A DNA stretch of 16,138 nt from JAKFWF01 sp031374115 (lineage in GTDB: Bacteria > Pseudomonadota > Alphaproteobacteria > Rhizobiales > Hyphomicrobiaceae). The stretch lies in NCBI GenBank assembly GCA_031374115.1, contig JANMNO010000073.1, forward strand, positions 1 to 16,138. Reading direction: 5' to 3'. Shown piece by piece: positions 7,536 to 14,262 of this stretch (its first letter is position 1; every line of letters begins with the position of its first letter). Both the position numbers and the translations under genes were made by a program. Below the pieces are notes generated by a model. It did no database searches, was not told the origin of the DNA, and saw only the letters and a program-made list of their open reading frames with translations.

Positions 7536-7661
7536 TTGCAATCCTGTGACTTGAAAACGTTTCGACAGTACCAACGATTTCCAAAGGGAGGTGGATCTAT
7601 CCGCAAACTTCGTCGCCGGTCCGCGCTAGGACGGCTTATGTCTGGCAGTGCTTAAAGGCAA

Positions 7662-7690
7662 TTGACATGCGTAATGTTCCGCGCGGCCTA
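7662..7690 (+). promoter_or_regulatory. Possible promoter for the small downstream gene
   Basis: A perfect -35 hexamer TTGACA (7662-7667) is followed, after 17 nt, by GGCCTA, which is a poor -10. The position fits the small plus-strand gene that follows. Weak evidence. Confidence 0.2.
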
Positions 7691-7742
7691 GCCTCTTGTG
7701 TTTTGGCAAGCTGATCTGTCAGGTTCCGTATTTCGTCTTGGC

Positions 7743-8060
7743 ATGTCGAACCGGCTCGCTCCAGGTGCTATCGATCGCCGAGCGCACCTGGAGCGATCGC
7801 GCCTCATTCGCGAAATCCTGAGCTACCCCACTGACGATATCGCCCGCGACCACCATGCGGAGACCGGAGATAGCCATAATCGGGCCGGTATTGCCGTTCC
7901 GTTGCGGCTGAAGGATCCGGCTGGCGTAACGCTTTCGTTCGCGAGCACGACCACAGTAATCGGCACGCCCATTGAGATCACGCTTTCCGAGCTGATGCTG
8001 GAAGCATTTTACCCGGCGGACGAAGCCACCGCGAAGGCCGTTTTGGGCACGCGGACATAG
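7743..8060 (+). CDS. Hypothetical protein, small, family not recognised
   Basis: I do not recognise this 105-aa protein. From ATG 7743 it reads MSNRLAPGAIDRRAHL at the start and has a plausible beta-rich centre (GIAVPLRLKDPAGVTLSF, then TTVIGTPIEITLSELMLEAF). No signal peptide, membrane segment or metal-binding motif is visible. Codon use, with mostly G/C third positions, looks like that of real genes here, and the opposite-strand frame is less protein-like. A GTG at 7698 would add 15 residues. Neither start has a Shine-Dalgarno sequence, so the start is uncertain and the gene may be the 3' remnant of something longer. Its neighbours (a Nudix hydrolase gene reading away from it and a 590-bp gene-poor stretch) give no functional clue. 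Confidence 0.42.
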   Translation: MSNRLAPGAIDRRAHLERSRLIREILSYPTDDIARDHHAETGDSHNRAGIAVPLRLKDPAGVTLSFASTTTVIGTPIEITLSELMLEAFYPADEATAKAVLGTRT

Positions 8061-8647
8061 GCTCATTTATTCGTAACATTGGGTTAGGTTAGTTGAACAA
8101 CTAGGCTGTGCTCACCACAAGGTGGCCGCAGTTGTTCCACATTCGCTCCACAAAGCGGGCGCTTGATGATAACGGGCACACGATACGGGTTCGACAATAC
8201 AAGCAGCATTTTTCGGATTGGCTTCACGCAGTTTGGCTGCACGGCGCGCGATGCGCCTGCCGCTACAAACCGATCGTACTTGATGCCGCGCGTCACAACG
8301 CAGCATCAAGCCGGGCGGCGGAAAACCCCCGCTTTTCCGCCGCCCGGTCTCCCTGGACGACGGTCTACTGCACGTGATTGTTCGAGCCGGGATCAATTGC
8401 CGGAAGGTCTCGATGTCCGCCGCAATGCCACACACACCCGCAGCGGCGAATGACGAGGACTTCCGGCATGTCAGCCGCAGCTTGAACACCGGCAATCGGC
8501 GCCGCAATGGGCGACGCGTGAATGCGTAATGAACGGCATCGTCACGCACTGTTTAGCTCAGCAACACGACAACACCCTGAAAACTGCAAACCCGCGACAC
8601 GAGCGGCCTGCATATCCATTCTGCGCACCACGAAGGGCGCTCGAACA
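8061..8647. other. Gene-poor stretch with palindromes
   Basis: Open frames exist on both strands, but none has a ribosome binding site, a recognisable domain or convincing composition. The longest, on the minus strand at 8112-8549, is Arg/Ser/Pro-rich and partly encoded by the palindrome at 8311-8347, so I do not call it. Visible structure is a 14-bp palindrome TAGTTGAACAACTA at 8090-8103 and tandem hairpins at 8279-8347. The rightmost part must hold the promoter of the following helix-hairpin-helix gene. Confidence 0.5.
8279..8347. repeat. Two abutting perfect hairpins, palindromic element
   Basis: CTTGATGC (8279-8286) pairs perfectly with GCATCAAG (8303-8310) around 16 nt. Immediately after it, CCGGGCGGCGGAAAA (8311-8325) pairs over 15 bp without mismatch with its complement at 8333-8347 around the 7-nt loop CCCCCGC. 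There is no flanking T-run on either strand, so an intrinsic terminator is unlikely. Two adjacent perfect stems in an intergenic region suggest a REP/BIME-like extragenic palindrome or a structured transcript end. Confidence 0.55.
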
Positions 8648-9148
8648 ATGGATATCGCTCAGATGAAGACCACAATGACCGCTGTTGCTCTCGTCCTCGC
8701 GCTCGGCACGTCTGCATTCGCACAGGAAGTGAAGCCATCGACCAGCCCGGCCGCTCCGGCCGCCGCTACCACAACACCAGCTGCGAAGCCTGCTGAGATG
8801 CCAGCGAAGCCGGTGCTCGCGCCAGAAACCATGCAGAAGGTGGGTGCGCCGGTTTCTGCGCCGGTCGCGCCAACAGTTGCGCCGAAGGTGGAGGCGAAGC
8901 CAGCGGTCACCACGACCAATCCCGCTGCTGCGCCGATGAAGACGGCGGCGCCTGCCGCTGCCATGAAGTTGCTGAACGTCAACACCGTGAGCGCCAGCGA
9001 CCTCGAGAAACTGCCAAAGATCGGTGAAGCACGCGCGAAGCAGATCATCGCTGGCCGCCCTTATAAATCGGTGGACGACCTAATCGCCAAGAAAGTGTTG
9101 CCGCAGGATGCGTTCGATGCGGTCAAGGGCCTGGTCAGCGTCCAGTAA
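8648..9148 (+). CDS. Exported helix-hairpin-helix (ComEA-like) protein
   Basis: This 166-aa protein has three parts. The first is a signal peptide (hydrophobic core MTAVALVLALGTSAFA, likely cleaved after Ala25). The second is a low-complexity linker of Ala, Pro, Thr and Lys (about 27-105). The third is a C-terminal helix-hairpin-helix domain (about 108-164) with LLNVNTVSASDLEKLPKIG and ARAKQII, the hallmark of ComEA/PsiE-type DNA-binding modules. ComEA binds incoming DNA in the periplasm during competence; this role is only inferred, since no other com gene is in view. The frame is open from 8522, but the ATG at 8648 has AAGGG 10 nt upstream and leaves a clean signal peptide; ATG 8663 is a possible second start. 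A strong terminator follows at 9189. The gene appears to be monocistronic. Confidence 0.85.
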   Translation: MDIAQMKTTMTAVALVLALGTSAFAQEVKPSTSPAAPAAATTTPAAKPAEMPAKPVLAPETMQKVGAPVSAPVAPTVAPKVEAKPAVTTTNPAAAPMKTAAPAAAMKLLNVNTVSASDLEKLPKIGEARAKQIIAGRPYKSVDDLIAKKVLPQDAFDAVKGLVSVQ

Positions 9149-9188
9149 AGCAACGACTTGAACTTGGGGTCTAGCTCAGGCCACACGG

Positions 9189-9226
9189 AGCCCCGGCACC
9201 TTGACAGGTACCGGGGCTTTTCTTTT
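9189..9226 (+). terminator. Intrinsic terminator of the HhH gene
   Basis: AGCCCCGGCACC (9189-9200) and GGTACCGGGGCT (9207-9218) form a 12-position stem with a single C-A mismatch and a 6-nt TTGACA loop. It is followed by TTTCTTTT. It lies 40 nt after the stop codon of the helix-hairpin-helix gene. Confidence 0.88.
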
Positions 9227-9237
9227 GGATTGAGCAT

Positions 9238-9264
9238 AAAAAAGGCCGCCATCGATGACGGCCT
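9238..9264 (-). terminator. Intrinsic terminator of the outer-membrane protein gene
   Basis: On the minus strand, AGGCCGTCAT...ATGGCGGCCT forms a hairpin with one mismatch and a small TCGA loop. It is followed by six T residues (the AAAAAA at 9238-9243 on the plus strand). It lies about 150 nt past the stop of the minus-strand porin gene and back to back with the plus-strand terminator. Confidence 0.75.
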
Positions 9265-9413
9265 GCCAACTCTCCCGCATGAGCTGGTACATCAGCCAGA
9301 TGCCCTCCATCCGGCCAACGCTTGGATCGCACAAAAACAGATTTTATCTTCCAAACAAGCGCCCCTCCGGCACAAGTCATTCTACCAGGAGGGCAATTGC
9401 CAGAACGTGCGTT

Positions 9414-10109
9414 TCAGAACTTAAAGCTCACGCCGGCGCGTACCGCGTGGAAGTCCACATCGCTCTTGTCGATTGAGGTGAGGGCAGTACTGGTGGCGGT
9501 TGTCGAACCCAGATCGGTATAGCGATACTCAAAGCGCATCGTCATATTTGAGCTGAAGGCATGTTCGACGCCAGCGCCTGCAGTCCAGCCGGAGCGCACA
9601 TCACTGTAGGAGCCGAAGCCCTTATCGATTTGAACGTCGCCGTAGGCCCAACCAGCCGTGGCATAGAAGAGGGTGCGATCGTAAGCGACGCCGAGACGAC
9701 CACGGAGCGAGCCGATCCAATTGATGTCGGTGTCGTGCTGAAATCCTAGTGAACCCCGCCCGCCACCACTGATTCCAGAAGCTTCGATATCGGTCTCAAT
9801 GCCGAACACGAGGTTTTGCGCCTGCCAATTGTAGCCGAGATGACCGCCGCCCACGGCGCCGTTCGTGTTGTAATCGTAGGTCTGGTTGAACCCGGCGAGT
9901 GGTCCCGATTCGGCTGTCGTATTGCCCCAGCCATAGCCGACCTGGGCACCGATATAGAGACCCGTCCAGTTGAATGCCCGTTGATACTCCACCGGGCCAT
10001 CCTTGATCGAGCCGCGCCGATTGGGGCTGCCGAGGTCTGCGGCACTCACCGAAGTGGCCAGCATTGCGGCCCCTGCCACCAGCGACGCGATTCTCAACTT
10101 GAGTTGCAT
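9414..10109 (-). CDS. Outer-membrane beta-barrel protein, Omp25/Omp31 (RopB) type
   Basis: This 231-aa protein sits in the outer membrane as an 8-strand-type beta-barrel. It has a signal peptide (MQLKLRIASLVAGAAMLATSVSA, cleavage before ADL). The family segment NWTGLYIGAQVGYGWG follows, then alternating aromatic/hydrophobic strands such as GGHLGYNWQAQNLVFGIETDI, here with LRGRLGVAYDRTLFYATAGWAYG typical of Omp25/31. The C-terminal strand ends in VSFKF; a terminal Phe is the BamA recognition signal. The frame is open to 10241, but the ATG at 10109 has GGAG 7 nt upstream and begins the signal peptide. Such porin-like proteins are abundant envelope components in Rhizobiales and Brucella. It is transcribed alone and divergently from the sulfite reduction operon. 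Confidence 0.92.
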   Translation of the reverse strand: MQLKLRIASLVAGAAMLATSVSAADLGSPNRRGSIKDGPVEYQRAFNWTGLYIGAQVGYGWGNTTAESGPLAGFNQTYDYNTNGAVGGGHLGYNWQAQNLVFGIETDIEASGISGGGRGSLGFQHDTDINWIGSLRGRLGVAYDRTLFYATAGWAYGDVQIDKGFGSYSDVRSGWTAGAGVEHAFSSNMTMRFEYRYTDLGSTTATSTALTSIDKSDVDFHAVRAGVSFKF

Positions 10110-10453
10110 ATTTCTACTCCATCTAACGAGAGGCGCACCCGTTCGCCGCTCTCCCCGGTTCAGGCACAACTGGCGGCGAAATGTGTCGAAAATCAGATAC
10201 TTAGAGTGCTCAATTTTACCATAAGCGCTTCTTTGCAACACTCTACCGCAGGAGTAGTTAATGCGCCCTCACCCGGCAAAATTCTTGCAGAAACCCACTC
10301 GCAACAGCTGATTTCTGCTGGCGGAGCCGATTGAAATAGAACGGCAACCTAAGCCACGTTTATAATGAAATTTTTTCGTTTTACCGATCTTGGACGGCTG
10401 TTAATTAGAAAAATATTCCGCTATGTATTGCTAGATCCACAGGAGATTGTGCA
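10110..10453. promoter_or_regulatory. Divergent upstream region of the porin gene and sulfite operon
   Basis: The 344 bp between two divergent genes hold no convincing gene. Near the porin side are an AAGCGCTT palindrome (10223-10230) and an AGAGTG/CACTCT pair (10203-10208, 10239-10244). On the operon side the DNA becomes strikingly AT-rich (about 10355-10440). It includes a perfect TATAAT (10361-10366) without a good -35, and TTGGAC (10390-10395) followed 17 nt later by an AT-rich segment. The region is a plausible place for a sulfur-responsive LysR-type regulator (CysB-like), but I cannot point to its site. Confidence 0.5.
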
Positions 10454-10843
10454 ATGCCGCATTTCGCCTCCATGACTGCTACCCCGCCCTCAAATAGCTT
10501 CCTCAAGTTGCATGTAAGCCTCACCGACGGTGGACGGTTCGAACCTGATGCTGCATCCGGCTATCGCATCATGGAGTTGATGCGGATGTATGGCTTGCCG
10601 ATCAAAGCGGAATGCGGCGGCGCCTGTGTCTGTGCGACGTGCCACGTTCGTATTCCGCAAAGCTGGCAGCATCTGTTACCGCCGCCGTCGGACGAAGAGC
10701 TTGCGAAGCTCGATGAAATTCCGGGCGCCGACGAGAATTCTCGCCTGGCTTGCCAACTGATGATGACCGATGAGCTGGACGGTCTCGAAGTCGAGTTGCA
10801 ACCAGACAGCTTGATCCCGCAAACAAATTGGGTGGCGGGCTAA
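10454..10843 (+). CDS. Adrenodoxin-type [2Fe-2S] ferredoxin
   Basis: This 129-aa protein carries electrons one at a time on a [2Fe-2S] cluster. The ligands follow the adrenodoxin pattern C-x5-C-x2-C...C: Cys54, Cys60, Cys63 and Cys100 (in RLACQ). An additional Cys58 lies inside the first loop (CGGACVCATC). AGGAG 8 nt before the ATG marks the start. It is the first gene of the operon and stops 3 nt before cysG, so it should be co-expressed with the sulfite reductase. No CysJ-like flavoprotein is present, which makes this ferredoxin a good candidate electron donor; that is inference. It has extra N-terminal residues (1-15) before the domain and a tail QTNWVAG. A ferredoxin reductase would have to come from elsewhere. 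Confidence 0.9.
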   Translation: MPHFASMTATPPSNSFLKLHVSLTDGGRFEPDAASGYRIMELMRMYGLPIKAECGGACVCATCHVRIPQSWQHLLPPPSDEELAKLDEIPGADENSRLACQLMMTDELDGLEVELQPDSLIPQTNWVAG

Positions 10844-10846
10844 AAC

Positions 10847-12289
10847 ATGGCGAGCTTTCCTATATTTGTGAACTTCGGCGTGGTGCCGCCGCTGGTCGCT
10901 GGTAATACGACCCTGGCCGTGATCAAGACGCGGCTGCTCTTGAAGCGTGCCGTCAGGGTTACGATTGCGACCGATTTCGTGACGGCGGACCTTCAATCGT
11001 TGCTTGAATCCGGCACGATCGAGATCATCCCGGCGTCGCTGGGTGCTGCCGCCATCAAAGGACGTCCGCTGGTCATCTCGGCCACCGGCGATCTCAACGA
11101 AGATGCACGCGTGTCGGCCATCGCGCGTGCTCTCGGCGTCCCGGTCAACGTGCCGGATCGGCCGGAGCTGTGCACGTTTTCGCTGGCCTCGATCGTCGAT
11201 CGCGGTTTGGTCACGATCGCCATCGGCACCGAGGGTGCGGCTCCAGTGCTGGCGACACAACTGCGCGCACGGTTAGAACAAGATTTGCATCCGCGTCTTG
11301 GCCGGCTTGCCGAAATTGCTCGCGAGTATCGCCCAAAAGTTGCCGAACGCGTACCAGCAGGTGCGGCGCGGCGTGCGCTTTGGGACGACGTGTTCGCGGG
11401 CTCAGCTGCCGGTGCGATCCTCGCTGGAGATGAGGCTGACGGCCGTGCGCGGATCGAAGCCCATCTCGACAACGCCGCTGCGCCTGCGGCTAGACCCGGA
11501 CGCGTGATCCTGGTCGGCGCAGGTCCTGGCGATCCTGAACTGCTCACCCTCAAAGCCGTCCGCGCCCTCAAAAGCGCTGACGTGATCCTGCACGATGGCC
11601 ACGTGAGTGCAGGCGTGCTCGAATACGCGCGCCGCGAAGCGGAAGTCATTTCGGTTGCCAAGGCACGCGGCAAGCACTCGAAGACGCAGGCGGAAATCAA
11701 TGCACTAATCGTTTCGTATGCCCGGGCGGGCAAGACCGTCGTTCGCGTGAAGGGCGGGGATCCGTTCGTATTCGGCCGCGGCGGCGAGGAGATCGATATA
11801 CTGCGCAGCTCCGGCATCGCCGTCGAAGTGGTGCCCGGCATTACCGCTGCGACGGCAGCCGCGGCGTCTTTGCAAATACCGCTGACGCATCGCGATATTT
11901 CACGATCGGTAACCTTCATTTCAGGTCACGCCGCAGGCGACGGCGCACCGGAGTTCGATCAGGTGGATTTCGCCGCAATGGCAAATGGGCGTGCCACGCT
12001 CGCGGTTTACATGGGGCTAGCAACAGCTGGCGAACTCGCCGCAAAGCTGCTGGCGTCGGGTTGGTCGCCGGCGACGCCGTTGATTGCAGTCGAGCGCGCT
12101 TCGCAAACAAACGAGCGGCGCGTTTCGACAACGCTCGATCAACTCGCCTTGGGTCCCGCACGTCTCGGATTGTCCGGGCCCACATTCTTGCTGATCGGCG
12201 AAGTGGCGAGCTTGCCAGCCGCCGGCCACATCACGCACCTCGAGTCGATACCGGCAATTGCAGCGCAAAAGGAGCAGACGTATGCCTAG
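10847..12289 (+). CDS. cysG: Siroheme synthase CysG (dehydrogenase/ferrochelatase plus uroporphyrinogen methyltransferase)
   Basis: This 480-aa fusion enzyme makes siroheme, the cofactor of sulfite reductase, from uroporphyrinogen III. The C-terminal methyltransferase (about 217-457) is well conserved: VGAGPGDPELLTLKA (223-237), VRVKGGDPFVFGRGGEE (299-315), VPGITAA (329-335) and IPLTHRD (344-350). Asp250 and Lys272 sit where the catalytic Asp and Lys of Salmonella CysG lie. The N-terminal CysG_N half (1-210) is recognisable (ISAT, NVPDRPELCTF, SIVDRG, GAAPVLATQLRARLE) but divergent. The NAD loop GGGxVA reads AGNTTLAV (18-25), the ATDDD segment reads ATGDL, and the serine phosphorylated in Salmonella is Thr110. 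The dehydrogenase/chelatase step may therefore be altered. It lies 3 nt after the ferredoxin gene and overlaps the next gene by 8 nt. Confidence 0.92.
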   Translation: MASFPIFVNFGVVPPLVAGNTTLAVIKTRLLLKRAVRVTIATDFVTADLQSLLESGTIEIIPASLGAAAIKGRPLVISATGDLNEDARVSAIARALGVPVNVPDRPELCTFSLASIVDRGLVTIAIGTEGAAPVLATQLRARLEQDLHPRLGRLAEIAREYRPKVAERVPAGAARRALWDDVFAGSAAGAILAGDEADGRARIEAHLDNAAAPAARPGRVILVGAGPGDPELLTLKAVRALKSADVILHDGHVSAGVLEYARREAEVISVAKARGKHSKTQAEINALIVSYARAGKTVVRVKGGDPFVFGRGGEEIDILRSSGIAVEVVPGITAATAAAASLQIPLTHRDISRSVTFISGHAAGDGAPEFDQVDFAAMANGRATLAVYMGLATAGELAAKLLASGWSPATPLIAVERASQTNERRVSTTLDQLALGPARLGLSGPTFLLIGEVASLPAAGHITHLESIPAIAAQKEQTYA

Positions 12290-12548
12290 CGTCGTTACTG
12301 CCAATAATCTGCGCTCAGGCGCTGTCGTTTATCTCGGACCCGGCGGACAGTGGGTCACGGCCTTGGCAGATGCCGAGGTTGCGGCAGATGCTCTGGAGCT
12401 GCACGCACTCGAGCTCGCGGCCAACGCTGCCGTCATCCGCACCGACGTGACAGCCGTCTATGCCATGGACGTACGCTGGACCGACGAAGCGATCGAGCCC
12501 GTATCCGTGCGCGAGCACATCCGCGCCGCTCACGCGCCCACAGTTTAA
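12282..12548 (+). CDS. DUF2849 family protein, sulfite reductase operon
   Basis: This 88-aa protein has no known biochemical activity. Sequence features such as VTANNLRSGAVVYL and WV near the N-terminus match DUF2849. I recall that family occurring next to the sulfite/nitrite reductase gene in alphaproteobacteria. The ATG at 12282 lies inside the end of cysG (8-nt overlap, ATGCCTAG), with AAGGAG 7 nt upstream, so translation is probably coupled. Its stop is 13 nt before the sulfite reductase start. There is no cysteine, signal peptide or membrane segment. A role in assembling, regulating or partnering the reductase is inferred from context only. Confidence 0.85.
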   Translation: MPSVVTANNLRSGAVVYLGPGGQWVTALADAEVAADALELHALELAANAAVIRTDVTAVYAMDVRWTDEAIEPVSVREHIRAAHAPTV

Positions 12549-12561
12549 GGAACCGCCGCCT

Positions 12562-14262
12562 ATGTATCGCTATGACGAATTCGATCATCGCTTCGTTGCC
12601 GAGCGCTCCTGGCAGTTTCGCGACCAGGTCGGGCGCCGCCTATCGGGCGAATTGACCGAGGAGCAGTTCAAGCCGCTGCGCCTGCACAATGGCCTCTATC
12701 TGCAGCTGCACGCCTACATGCTGCGGATCGCGATTCCTTATGGTGTGCTCTCGGCATTGCAACTGCGCCAGCTGGCCTTCATCGCGCGCAAGTGGGATCG
12801 CGGCTTTGGCCACTTCACCACGCGCCAGAACATCCAGTTCAACTGGATCAAACTGGAAGACGCTCCCGACATCCTTGATGCGCTGGCCGAGGTCGAGATG
12901 CACGCCATCCAGACCAGTGGTAATTGCATCCGCAATGTCACCGCGGATCCCTACGCCGGCGTCGCCATCGATGAGATCGAGGATCCTCGGGTCTGGGCGG
13001 AAGTGTTGCGCCAATGGTCAACGATCCACCCCGAGTTCACCTATCTGCCGCGCAAGTTCAAGATCGCGATTACCGGTGCCGCCGCAGATCGCGCCGCTAT
13101 CCTTTTCCACGACATCGGCTTGAAGATCGTCAAGGGTCCGGGTGGCAAAACCGGCTTCCGTGTATTCGTGGGCGGCGGCCAAGGACGCACACCCTACGTC
13201 GCGCTGCCGATCGCCGAATTCATTGGCCGCGATCAGTTGCTCTCCTATCTCGAGGCAATCATGCGGGTGTATAACCTGCACGGTCGCCGCGACAATATCT
13301 ACAAGGCACGCATCAAGATCCTCGTCAACGCGCTTGGCATCGAGGAATTTCGCGCGCAAGTGGAAGCCGAATGGGCCAAGCTCGACAAGCCCTCGATCGA
13401 CGTGCCAGAGGCCGAGGCCAAGCGGATCGCAGCCTACTTCGCCGCGCTCCCATTGAAACCCGCGCCAGCCAAAGACGCCAGCATCGACGCCCGCCGCCGC
13501 TCGGACGAAAACTTTGACCGCTGGATGCGCTTGAACGTGTTGCCGCACCGCGTGCCCGGCCACGTCATCGTCAACATTTCGTTGAAGGAGCCGGGCAAGA
13601 TCCCAGGCGACGCCAGCGCCGATCAAATGGATGCGGTGGCAAGCCTCGCCGAGCGTTTCGGCAACGACGAGATCCGCGTCACCTACCAGCAGAACCTGGT
13701 GCTCCCGAACGTTGCCGTTCGTGATTTGGCTGCGATCTACGACGGGCTCGTCAAGTCTGGCATCGAGACCGCCAACACCGAACTCATCACCGACATCATC
13801 GCCTGCCCAGGCCTCGACTATTGCAATCTCGCCAACGCCCGCTCGATCCCGATTGCGCAGGAGATCGCACTCAAGTTTGCCGACCCGGTGCGTGCCGAAG
13901 CAATTGGGCCGCTGCGGCTCAACATCTCCGGTTGCATCAATGCATGCGGGCATCATCACGCCGGCAACATCGGTATTCTCGGCGTCGATAAGAAGGGCAC
14001 CGAGCACTACCAGATCACGCTCGGCGGCAGCCCCAAGGATGATGCCGAAATTGGCGATATCGTCGGTCCGAGCTTCACGGCGGAAGACTTACCCGACGCG
14101 GTCGAAACTATTGTCGACACCTACATGAAGCGCCGTCGCGACAAATCCGAGACCTTTGTCATGGCTTACCGACGCCTCGGCAAAGCGACTTTCCGCGACG
14201 CCCTCTATGGCGCCGATGCACCGCGTGGGCCATCACCGAAGAAAGAAGTCGCCAATGTCTGA
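12562..14262 (+). CDS. cysI: Assimilatory sulfite reductase hemoprotein (nitrite/sulfite reductase family)
   Basis: This 566-aa cytoplasmic enzyme reduces sulfite to sulfide with six electrons, using siroheme coupled to a [4Fe-4S] cluster. The ligands are Cys415 and Cys421 (IACPGLDYC) plus Cys458 and Cys462 (SGCINACGHHH); Cys462 should bridge to siroheme. The duplicated ferredoxin-like halves are present (HFTTRQNIQFNWIKLED near the N-terminus, VTYQQNLVL in the second half). The context (cysG, DUF2849, DUF934, ferredoxin) favours sulfite over nitrite; family membership alone does not decide. The frame is open from 12460, but the family N-terminus MYRYDEFD begins at 12562, with AAGGA 10 nt upstream. 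It overlaps the next gene by 8 nt (ATGTCTGA). No CysJ flavoprotein is visible. Confidence 0.93.
   Translation: MYRYDEFDHRFVAERSWQFRDQVGRRLSGELTEEQFKPLRLHNGLYLQLHAYMLRIAIPYGVLSALQLRQLAFIARKWDRGFGHFTTRQNIQFNWIKLEDAPDILDALAEVEMHAIQTSGNCIRNVTADPYAGVAIDEIEDPRVWAEVLRQWSTIHPEFTYLPRKFKIAITGAAADRAAILFHDIGLKIVKGPGGKTGFRVFVGGGQGRTPYVALPIAEFIGRDQLLSYLEAIMRVYNLHGRRDNIYKARIKILVNALGIEEFRAQVEAEWAKLDKPSIDVPEAEAKRIAAYFAALPLKPAPAKDASIDARRRSDENFDRWMRLNVLPHRVPGHVIVNISLKEPGKIPGDASADQMDAVASLAERFGNDEIRVTYQQNLVLPNVAVRDLAAIYDGLVKSGIETANTELITDIIACPGLDYCNLANARSIPIAQEIALKFADPVRAEAIGPLRLNISGCINACGHHHAGNIGILGVDKKGTEHYQITLGGSPKDDAEIGDIVGPSFTAEDLPDAVETIVDTYMKRRRDKSETFVMAYRRLGKATFRDALYGADAPRGPSPKKEVANV

Noticed and set aside
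8112..8549. 145-codon minus-strand open frame in the gene-poor gap
   Set aside because: It is partly encoded by the 15-bp palindrome, is Arg/Ser/Pro-rich, and has no domain or Shine-Dalgarno; not supportable as a gene.
9166..9179. GGGGTCTAGCTCAG, resembling the 5' end and D-arm of a tRNA
   Set aside because: No anticodon arm, T-arm or acceptor complement follows; the next sequence is an intrinsic terminator.
10993..11919. 308-codon minus-strand open frame opposite cysG
   Set aside because: It is antisense to cysG and rich in Ser, Arg, Ala and Pro with no recognisable motif.
13018..14007. 329-codon minus-strand open frame opposite cysI
   Set aside because: It is antisense to the conserved siroheme/iron-sulfur region of sulfite reductase; no domain is seen, and its length follows from high GC.
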